From Bacteroidales bacterium (lineage in GTDB: Bacteria > Bacteroidota > Bacteroidia > Bacteroidales > UBA12170): a DNA stretch of 51,862 nt. Below are positions 45,747 through 51,862 of the stretch, piece after piece. Numbering within the stretch: the first letter of the stretch is position 1; each line of letters begins with the position of its first letter. Under the pieces are notes generated by a model, which saw nothing but the letters and a program-made list of their open reading frames with translations, had not been told where the DNA came from and ran no database searches. The translations under genes and the position numbers were made by a program. The DNA is taken from NCBI GenBank assembly GCA_016929955.1, contig JAFGHU010000073.1, positions 1 to 51,862 of the forward strand. The letters run 5' to 3'.

Positions 45747-45754
45747 CAAAAGTA
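45747..45754 (-). promoter_or_regulatory. Putative -7 box TACTTTTG for the DUF5687/ABC operon
   Basis: TAnnTTTG on the minus strand, 17 nt before the ATG at 45730, just beyond an orphan terminator-like hairpin (45774-45816). Confidence 0.5.
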
Positions 45755-45773
45755 GGCTTTTCTTATATTCCAT

Positions 45774-45816
45774 AAAAAAAGAAACTGTTAAAGCTGTGCT
45801 AAATTTTTAACAGTTT
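45774..45816 (-). terminator. Orphan terminator-like hairpin on the minus strand
   Basis: AAACTGTTAAA (45782-45792) and TTTAACAGTTT (45806-45816) form a perfect 11-bp stem with a 13-nt loop. On the minus strand it is followed by C and seven Ts. No established minus-strand gene ends here; a 33-codon frame (45799-45900) stops inside its loop. Confidence 0.7.
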
Positions 45817-45881
45817 ATCAACAACCCAATTTAGGCAAGGCTCGTTAACTAAGTTTTGAAAAAGATTCCTAAAGGATTTAT

Positions 45882-45889
45882 TATCTTTG
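45882..45889 (+). promoter_or_regulatory. Putative -7 box TATCTTTG for the KilA-N gene
   Basis: TAnnTTTG 93 nt before the KilA-N ATG; TTTG at 45855-45858 is a possible -33 element with a long 23-nt spacer. The resulting leader contains an 18-codon ORF (45916-45972). Confidence 0.4.
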
Positions 45890-45982
45890 TTTAGCTCCAT
45901 TTTGAAGAATTGGACATGCAATTTTACTGTGAATTGGAATATAAGCCTATAGAGAGGCTTAAACACGAATAGATTTTTGATT

Positions 45983-46795
45983 ATGGCTAAATTAAACGTA
46001 AAAGACACAGAAATAACAATTATTTCATTTGCTGAAAAAGATTATATTTCTTTAACTGACATGGCCAATGCAAAAGATAGCGAAAGCCGTGCTGCTGATA
46101 TTATTAAAAATTGGCTCAGAAATAGATATACACTTGAATTTCTGGGTACTTGGGAAATAATACATAATCCAAATTTTAAAGTGGTCGAATTTGACCACTT
46201 TAAATCAAGGGCAGGTTTACCAAGTTTTGTTTTAAGTGTTTCGGAATGGATAGAAAAAACGGATGCAATCGGAATAATTGTAAAAAAGGGTAAATATGGA
46301 GGAACCTATGCTCAAAAAGATATTGCTTTTGAATTCGGTTCAGCTATAAGTGTCACCTTTAAGCTTTATTTGATAAACGAATTCCAACGTTTAAAGGAAG
46401 AAGAACAAAAACTTTTGGGATGGTCGGCAAAGCGAGAATTGGCAAAGCTAAACTATCATATTCACACTGATGCTATAAAACGAAATCTAATACCCGATGA
46501 GCTTTCGTCTGCTCAAACTTCAATTATTTATGCCAATGAGGCTGATGTTTTAAATGTGGCTATGTTTGGGATTACTGCAAAACAATGGCGCGATGCGAAT
46601 CCGAATTTGAAAGGAAATATTCGGGATTATGCTACAATTAATGAATTGATATGTCTTTCGAATATGGAAAACTTGAATGCCGTATTTATAAGCGAGAAAC
46701 TAAAGCAAAAAGAAAGACTGATCAAACTAAATCAAATTGCGATTCAACAAATGAGAATTTTACAAGAAATGGGACAGCGGAAAATATTAAAATAA
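45983..46795 (+). CDS. KilA-N domain protein
   Basis: A 270-residue accessory protein. Residues ~5-125 match the KilA-N fold (YISLTDMANAKDSESRAADIIKNWLRNRYTLEFLGTWE...; KYGGTYAQKDIAFEFGSAIS; FKLYLINEFQRLKEEE). KilA-N domains bind nucleic acid and are common in phages, plasmids and Bacteroidota chromosomes. The C-terminal ~130 residues are helical with no motif I know. I use the ATG at 45983 rather than the TTG at 45977. It sits alone between two housekeeping units, consistent with gene acquisition. Function unknown. Confidence 0.85.
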   Translation: MAKLNVKDTEITIISFAEKDYISLTDMANAKDSESRAADIIKNWLRNRYTLEFLGTWEIIHNPNFKVVEFDHFKSRAGLPSFVLSVSEWIEKTDAIGIIVKKGKYGGTYAQKDIAFEFGSAISVTFKLYLINEFQRLKEEEQKLLGWSAKRELAKLNYHIHTDAIKRNLIPDELSSAQTSIIYANEADVLNVAMFGITAKQWRDANPNLKGNIRDYATINELICLSNMENLNAVFISEKLKQKERLIKLNQIAIQQMRILQEMGQRKILK

Positions 46796-46915
46796 ATTAA
46801 TCACTTAGGAATATATACGATAAGCACTTGTGTTTGGATTTGTCTAACATAATCCAAATCTAAAATCATGTCTTTTCTCAAAGTGAAACGCTGACTTATT
46901 TTGATGTAGAATTTC

Positions 46916-46923
46916 TATCTTTG
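46916..46923 (+). promoter_or_regulatory. Putative -7 box TATCTTTG for priA
   Basis: TAnnTTTG 17 nt before the ATG at 46941. A TTTG at 46900-46903 is too close to be an ideal -33 element. Confidence 0.45.
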
Positions 46924-46940
46924 TTAGCGAATAAAACACA

Positions 46941-49430
46941 ATGAATAGAATAACGCTTTTTGCCGACCTTATTTTCCCGCTTCCCATCGAAGGCACATTT
47001 ACTTATCGAATTCCGTTCGAGCTGAATAATGATGTGCGAGTAGGAATGCGTGTAGTGGTGCAGTTTGGTAAAAAGAAAGTGTATACAGCGCTTGTGCGTT
47101 CCATTCACCAAAATCCTCCCCAAAAATATATCCCTAAATATGTATTGGCCGTTCTTGACGAAAAGCCTCTGGTAAATGAAAAACAGTTTGCCTTTTGGGA
47201 GTGGATGGCCGATTATTATATGACTACACTAGGCGAAGTAATGAATGCGGCACTTCCAAGTGCCCTAAAACTGGCTAGTGAGTCTAAGGTGGTGATTCAT
47301 CCGGATTTTGATCGTGATTATAAAAAGCTGAACGAAAAAGAGTATTTAATAGTGGAAGCTTTGGAATTGCAAAACGTATTGAGTCTGTCTGATGTGGAGT
47401 CGATTAGCGAGCAGAAAAAAGTGTTCCCGCTGATAAAGACCTTGATTGAGAAAAAAGTGATTTTACTCGAGGAGGAACTAAAGGAAAAGTATATTCCGAA
47501 AATAGAAACTTATGTTCAGCTCGTTCCTGATTATCAAAGCGATGAAGCCTTAAAACTTTTGTTCGACGAGTTGGAAAAAAGAGCCTATAAGCAGCTTGAA
47601 GTAGTAATGGCTTATCTTCAGTTGGCATCGAATACAGAAGAGCAATTTCCTGAAATAAAAAAATCGATTCTGATCAATCGCGTCGAAAATGGGGCGCCGG
47701 CCTATAACGCCTTAGAGAAAAAAGGCATTTTTACCTCGCTTATGCGCAAAGAAAGTCGCCTGTTTACTAAAGAAGCTACCGATCATTCTTCCTCTATTCT
47801 TTTAAGCGATGATCAAGCCACAGCGCTGTTTGAAATTGAGAATCAGTTTAAAGAAAAGAATCAATGCTTGCTTTATGGAATTACGGGTAGCGGTAAAACA
47901 GAACTTTATATTAAATTAATAGCCGATACTATTGCCGCCGGAAAACAAGTGCTTTATCTATTACCTGAAATAGCATTAACGGCTCAGATTATCAACCGTT
48001 TAAGTCGTTATTTTGGAAAAAAGGTAGGTGTTTATCATTCGCGTTATAACCAAAATGAACAGGTCGAGATTTGGAATAAAGTTTTAGAACAAGACCGTTT
48101 TTCGACAGATGCCTATGAAATTATTTTATCCGCGCGCTCAGGGATATTTTTGCCCTATTCCAATCTGGGTTTAATTATTGTTGACGAAGAACACGATACT
48201 TCTTATAAGCAACACGATCCGGCCCCGCGTTATCATGCGCGTGATGCAGCTTTGGTTTTGGCTCATATGCACAAGGCAAAAGTTTTAATGGGAACGGCAA
48301 CACCTTCTGTGGAGTCTTATTATAATGCCCGTAGAGGAAAGTATGGACTGGTAAATTTATCGAGCCGATTTGGCGAAAGTAGACTCCCTGAAATTTTAGT
48401 AGCCGATATCAAAGTAGAAACACGCAGAAAGATGATGCGATCGCATTTCTCTTCTTTTCTTTTAAATCATATTGAAAAGGCGCTCGAAAATAAAGAACAG
48501 GTTATTTTGTTTCAAAACCGACGAGGTTTTTCTCCTCGATTAGAATGTGAGGTGTGCAATTGGATTCCGGAATGTGTGAATTGCGATATTAGCCTGGTTT
48601 ATCATAAACAACATAACCGACTGAAGTGTCATATCTGCGGATATTCTACTTCTGTACCCACAAAATGCGGCAGTTGTGGGAGTCACGATGTGAAAATGCG
48701 AGGTTTCGGCACGGAAAAAGTAGAAGAAGATTTAGCTATTATTTTGCCTAAAGCCAAGATTAAACGCATGGACTTGGACACCACCCGAAGCAAATATGCT
48801 TATGAGCAAATTTTTAAGGATTTTGAAGAACGAAATATCGATATACTTATTGGAACTCAAATGGTTACCAAAGGCTTGGATTTTGATAATGTGGGCATTG
48901 TGGGTGTTTTAAATGCCGATAATATGCTTAATTATCCTGATTTTCGTTCCTTCGAGCGTAGTTTTCAAATGATGACTCAGGTAAGTGGCAGAGCCGGACG
49001 AAAAAATAAAACGGGGAAAGTAATCATTCAAACCTTTAGTCCTTATCATGCTGTTATTCGCTATGTTATTGACAATAATTATCAAGAAATGTATGATAGT
49101 CAGATATTGGAACGGCGCAATTTTCACTACCCGCCTTATTATCGGTTGATAAAATTTAGTTTAAAACATAAAGATTTTCACTTGTTGAATAATGCAGCCC
49201 AGGAGTTTACTAATTTATTGCGGAAAGCATTTGGTGATGCTGTTTTAGGGCCGGAATATCCAATGGTTTCCAGAGTGCGTGGTTTGTTTGTAAAAGACAG
49301 TATGTTGAAACTTAATAAAGACAAGTCGAATGCGCAAATGAAAGATTTGGCTAAACAATGTATCAAGCAATTTCGTGAACTTAGCATTTATAATTCAGTG
49401 CGATTGATTATTGATGTTGATCCATATTGA
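46941..49430 (+). CDS. priA: Primosomal protein N', replication-restart helicase
   Basis: 829-residue 3'-5' helicase that reloads the replisome at stalled forks. The N-terminal DNA-binding domain is LPIEGTFTYRIPFEL...; Walker A GITGSGKTELY (~315), DEEH box VDEEHDTSYKQ (~413), eight zinc-binding Cys in CEVCNWIPECVNCD / CHICGYSTSVPTKCGSCG (~535-580), and helicase motif V/VI TQMVTKGLDFDNV, QVSGRAGR. Full length and intact. Confidence 0.97.
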   Translation: MNRITLFADLIFPLPIEGTFTYRIPFELNNDVRVGMRVVVQFGKKKVYTALVRSIHQNPPQKYIPKYVLAVLDEKPLVNEKQFAFWEWMADYYMTTLGEVMNAALPSALKLASESKVVIHPDFDRDYKKLNEKEYLIVEALELQNVLSLSDVESISEQKKVFPLIKTLIEKKVILLEEELKEKYIPKIETYVQLVPDYQSDEALKLLFDELEKRAYKQLEVVMAYLQLASNTEEQFPEIKKSILINRVENGAPAYNALEKKGIFTSLMRKESRLFTKEATDHSSSILLSDDQATALFEIENQFKEKNQCLLYGITGSGKTELYIKLIADTIAAGKQVLYLLPEIALTAQIINRLSRYFGKKVGVYHSRYNQNEQVEIWNKVLEQDRFSTDAYEIILSARSGIFLPYSNLGLIIVDEEHDTSYKQHDPAPRYHARDAALVLAHMHKAKVLMGTATPSVESYYNARRGKYGLVNLSSRFGESRLPEILVADIKVETRRKMMRSHFSSFLLNHIEKALENKEQVILFQNRRGFSPRLECEVCNWIPECVNCDISLVYHKQHNRLKCHICGYSTSVPTKCGSCGSHDVKMRGFGTEKVEEDLAIILPKAKIKRMDLDTTRSKYAYEQIFKDFEERNIDILIGTQMVTKGLDFDNVGIVGVLNADNMLNYPDFRSFERSFQMMTQVSGRAGRKNKTGKVIIQTFSPYHAVIRYVIDNNYQEMYDSQILERRNFHYPPYYRLIKFSLKHKDFHLLNNAAQEFTNLLRKAFGDAVLGPEYPMVSRVRGLFVKDSMLKLNKDKSNAQMKDLAKQCIKQFRELSIYNSVRLIIDVDPY

Positions 49431-49438
49431 TTTTTTTA

Positions 49439-49533
49439 ACGCGAAGAGCGCAAAGTTATTTTCGCAAAGCACGCAATAATGGATCATATTTTATTTGCGA
49501 TCCTTGCGTCACTTCCTAGCGGCCATTGCGTTT
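49439..49533. repeat. Inverted intergenic repeat with CGCAAAG units
   Basis: Left arm GCGAAGAGCGCAAAG (49441-49455) and right arm TTTGCGATCCTTGCGTC (49494-49510) are imperfect inverses; a further GCAAAGCACGCAA lies between and GCGGCCATTGCG follows. This type of GCGCAAAG repeat is, from memory, common in Bacteroidota spacers. The full 303-bp gap to the next gene holds no ORF. Confidence 0.5.
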
Positions 49534-49642
49534 ATTTTTTTTGCCTGCCTTTGGTATATTTTATAAGATCAAATTGTAAGTGTCACACAAATAGAATTGT
49601 AAGGTTTGTAAGTTGTTTGAGTCATCGAAATAATTTATCTGT

Positions 49643-49762
49643 ACTTGAATAATATAGCAGTTTTATAAAATAATTCAAATATACTTGAATATTATGAGTA
49701 TATTTGTTTAATATTCAAATAAACCTGAAGAATATGAAGATTGTTTTTGAAAATATTAGAAA
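49643..49762. repeat. 40-bp tandem palindromic repeat array over the AAA_14 promoter
   Basis: Units begin at 49643 (ACTTGAATAATAT), 49683 (ACTTGAATATTAT) and 49723 (ACCTGAAGAATAT), spaced exactly 40 bp. Each of the first two ends with ATTCAAATA, so each unit is an inverted repeat; in unit 2 the arms TTGAATATT / AATATTCAA are perfect. The -7 box TATATTTG (49699-49706) lies between the arms of unit 2, and unit 3 is degenerate and runs into the coding start. Likely operator sites or a small repeat element. Confidence 0.7.
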
Positions 49763-51005
49763 ATACAATACTTGGGATGGCATTCCATTTAGTATTGGTT
49801 TTGTGCGAAATGCGTATTTGGAGCAGGTTAAAAGATACTTTGGTAGCAAGCTGATAAAAGTCATTGTTGGACAAAGACGCGCAGGGAAAAGCTATTTGCT
49901 TCGACAGATAATACATCTTTTAATTGCTGAATACCAGGTAAATAACAAAAATATTTTTTACTTAAATAAAGAATTCATTGCATTTGATGAAATCAATACT
50001 GCGAGCGATTTAGACGAATTGTTTCAGTATTACAAGACAAAACTTAAAGTAGAAGGGAAAATTTATATTTTTCTGGATGAAATTCAAAATATTGAAAAAT
50101 GGGAAAAATTTGTCAATTCCTACTCTCAGGATTTTAGCAATGAATATGAATTATTTATCAGTGGTTCCAATTCAAATTTATTATCAGGAGAGCTAGCCAC
50201 CTTGTTGTCAGGAAGGTATGTTGAATTTGTAGCTTACCCTTTTAGCCTTTTGGAATTTTCAAACTATCACAAATTGGCTTTAGGTAAAGCGTCTTTTATT
50301 CGCTATTTAAAAACCGGAGGGCTTCCTGAGTTACTCAATTTTGAAGATAACGAGATTAAAAGACATTATATTGAAGATTTAAAAAATACGATTATACTTA
50401 GGGATATCATTCAACGAAAAAAAATAAAGGACACGGAATTACTTGAAGATGTCTTTAAATTTTTAATTACAAATATTGGAAACCAAACTTCATTATTGAG
50501 TTTGGTTAAATATTTTAAAAGCAAACAGAGAAAAACGAATTACGAAACAATTTCCAGTTATGTTAGTCATTTAACTGAAACATTTGTCATTCACGAAGTC
50601 TCCAGATATGATATTAGAGGAAAGCAAGTATTAAGTGGCGAGAAAAAGTATTATTTGAATGATTTATCCTTTAAGAATTACATATTTGGATATTATCCTT
50701 CAGATATGGGTTATCATTTGGAAAATTTTGTGTATTTAAAATTAAAACGAAATGGATATATCGTTACCATTGGTAAACTTGCGGCAAAAGAAATTGATTT
50801 TATTGCAGAGAAGTCAGGCAAAACCTTATATGTACAAGTTGCCTATTTGCTTAATAGCCATGAAGTCATAGAACGTGAATTTGGTAATTTATTGATGATT
50901 GATGATAATCACGAGAAAATTGTTATTTCAATGGATGATATTCAATTTGCCAACGAAAAAGGAATAAAGCATCTGCGACCATGGGAATTTTTAAATGAAG
51001 TATAG
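49734..51005 (+). CDS. AAA_14/DUF4143 ATPase
   Basis: A 423-residue ATPase of the AAA_14 plus DUF4143 type. Walker A GQRRAGKSYLLRQ (~46-58), Walker B IYIFLDEIQNIEKW, sensor-like FISGSNSNLLSGELATLLSGR. The C-terminal DUF4143 part contains a winged-helix segment (ISSYVSHLTETFVIHEVSRYD) and a PD-(D/E)XK-like end, GYHLENFVYLKLK...EIDFIAEKSGKTLYVQVAYLL. I use the ATG at 49734, since the TTG at 49704 sits inside the promoter. Function unknown; such genes are patchily distributed and often horizontally acquired. Confidence 0.87.
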   Translation: MKIVFENIRKYNTWDGIPFSIGFVRNAYLEQVKRYFGSKLIKVIVGQRRAGKSYLLRQIIHLLIAEYQVNNKNIFYLNKEFIAFDEINTASDLDELFQYYKTKLKVEGKIYIFLDEIQNIEKWEKFVNSYSQDFSNEYELFISGSNSNLLSGELATLLSGRYVEFVAYPFSLLEFSNYHKLALGKASFIRYLKTGGLPELLNFEDNEIKRHYIEDLKNTIILRDIIQRKKIKDTELLEDVFKFLITNIGNQTSLLSLVKYFKSKQRKTNYETISSYVSHLTETFVIHEVSRYDIRGKQVLSGEKKYYLNDLSFKNYIFGYYPSDMGYHLENFVYLKLKRNGYIVTIGKLAAKEIDFIAEKSGKTLYVQVAYLLNSHEVIEREFGNLLMIDDNHEKIVISMDDIQFANEKGIKHLRPWEFLNEV

Positions 51006-51144
51006 TCTTTCAAATGATTAACCAGTAACGTTCCTGTAGAAAAACAAAAAACTATCATTTTTTAAATTCAACTTTTTAATGCAATTTTGTGTTTTACTGT
51101 ATTAGCAGCGAAAAATAATCACAATGAAAATCTTGACAACAGCT

Positions 51145-51862
51145 ATGAAAAAAGAAATACTTGTAATTGGCATTTTGATACTGAGTTTCAATATCTGGGC
51201 TCAAGAAATGTACGTATTCAATGAAAAAGATCAAGCACAATTAACACAAACAGGAGCAGAGCATTTGGCTTCTTTGGCTTTTCATTGCATACAAACGGAA
51301 TATCCAAATAAATTGGGGCATGTCATTTTAGATTCCATACAAGTGCGTGCGCCTATGGATTTACATCCTGCATTTTATGGATGTTTCGATTGGCATTCGT
51401 CGGTTCACGGTCATTGGATGTTGGTTAAGCTGCTTAAATTATTTCCTGAGATGAATAATGCCGACGCTATTAAAGCGGCCATCAATCAAAATATAAGCGC
51501 CAAAAATATTCTGGCCGAAGTGGATTATATGAAAGCGCCTTTGCACAGCAATTACGAAAGAACCTATGGTTGGGCTTGGATTTTTCAATTGGCCAATGAA
51601 TTGAAAACCTGGGACAATCCACAAGCAAAAATCTGGCTTGCTAACTTACAGCCTTTGGTAGATCATTTAAAAGCGAATTTGATGGATTATCTTCCGAAAC
51701 AAACCTATCCAATTCGCACAGGCGTTCATCCAAATACGGCATTTGCCTTGGGTTTTGCTTTGGATTATGCTGATGTAATTGGCGACAAAGAATTTAAAAT
51801 GCTGTTGATAAAAAGAAGCAAGGACTATTTTATGGCCGATAAAAATTATCCTGCCTATTTGG
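51145..51862 (+). CDS. DUF2891 secreted protein, truncated by window edge
   Basis: Translated by hand because the ORF track shows only a shadow. A signal peptide (MKKEILVIGILILSFNIWAQ) starts at 51145; an in-frame ATG at 51124 is the alternative start. The visible 239 residues contain the DUF2891 pattern LHPAFYGCFDWHSSVHGHWMLV and SNYERTYGWAWIFQLANEL, TGVHPNTAFALGFALDYA. An alpha/alpha-barrel resembling glycoside-active proteins is suggested by the His/Trp-rich motifs; the function is not established. The C-terminus lies outside the window. Confidence 0.88.
   Translation, partial: MKKEILVIGILILSFNIWAQEMYVFNEKDQAQLTQTGAEHLASLAFHCIQTEYPNKLGHVILDSIQVRAPMDLHPAFYGCFDWHSSVHGHWMLVKLLKLFPEMNNADAIKAAINQNISAKNILAEVDYMKAPLHSNYERTYGWAWIFQLANELKTWDNPQAKIWLANLQPLVDHLKANLMDYLPKQTYPIRTGVHPNTAFALGFALDYADVIGDKEFKMLLIKRSKDYFMADKNYPAYL

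Noticed and set aside
49643-49762. CRISPR array
   Set aside because: Three 40-bp tandem units without unique spacers between them and no cas genes in the window.

Overview
The window looks like a low-GC chromosome segment of a Bacteroidota bacterium, probably class Bacteroidia. The support is family-level. Many genes have the Bacteroidota primary-sigma -7 motif TAnnTTTG just upstream, and Shine-Dalgarno sequences are mostly weak. Several families are typical of the phylum: OmpP1/FadL-type 'hemin receptor', DUF5687, short PabB/PabC, archaeal-type ProRS, a TPR sensor kinase and an RfaE2-type cytidylyltransferase. A tungsten-type aldehyde ferredoxin oxidoreductase with a Tat-exported ferredoxin suggests an anaerobic or facultative lifestyle, and two mevalonate-pathway GHMP enzymes suggest isoprenoid synthesis by the MVA route. 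Most of the window is housekeeping DNA. No tRNA, rRNA, CRISPR array or intact insertion sequence was seen.

Layout. 1-2 kb (minus): truncated tatC, then a hemerythrin-like protein followed by a LuxR-type regulator. 2.5-7.3 kb (plus): thioredoxin-like protein, panC, panD, an UPF0104-type membrane protein, rfaE2 and radA. 7.3-11.5 kb (minus): carboxypeptidase-like-domain protein, OmpP1/FadL porin and a Tyr-rich/Ser-rich lipoprotein. 11.6-13.9 kb (plus): proS and mazG. 13.9-15.0 kb (minus): PepSY-like membrane protein and an OB-fold-like lipoprotein. 15.4-17.8 kb: a TPR sensor kinase whose phospho-accepting His is replaced by Tyr. 17.8-18.6 kb (minus): a broken pentapeptide-repeat gene and a 46-residue membrane microprotein missing from the ORF track. 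18.9-21.4 kb: Tat ferredoxin plus AOR. 21.5-27.9 kb: guaB and three envelope foldase or foldase-like genes, then a MobB-like NTPase.

27.9-30.8 kb: p-aminobenzoate locus (pabA minus; pabB-pabC-birA plus). 30.8-31.9 kb (minus): pyrE and an SRPBCC protein. 32-35.1 kb (plus): Nudix hydrolase, DUF819 transporter-like protein and dnaN. 35.2-38.2 kb (minus): lipid kinase and ABC-F protein. 38.4-40.4 kb (plus): mvaD and a mevalonate-kinase-like gene. 40.5-42.7 kb (minus): peptide-deformylase-like protein and M17 aminopeptidase. Then frr (plus), an ABC ATPase with DUF5687 permease (minus), a KilA-N gene, priA, an AAA_14/DUF4143 ATPase behind 40-bp palindromic tandem repeats, and the start of a DUF2891 gene.

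The most unusual signals are the Tyr-for-His sensor kinase, the 40-bp repeat array over the AAA_14 promoter, the pseudo-receiver regulator beside the hemerythrin-like gene, the 46-residue membrane protein, the palindrome-rich element at 8.1-8.3 kb and the dispersed decayed repeats at 2.3, 41.1 and 49.4 kb. I found no clear multi-gene system that looks wholly undescribed; these are leads.
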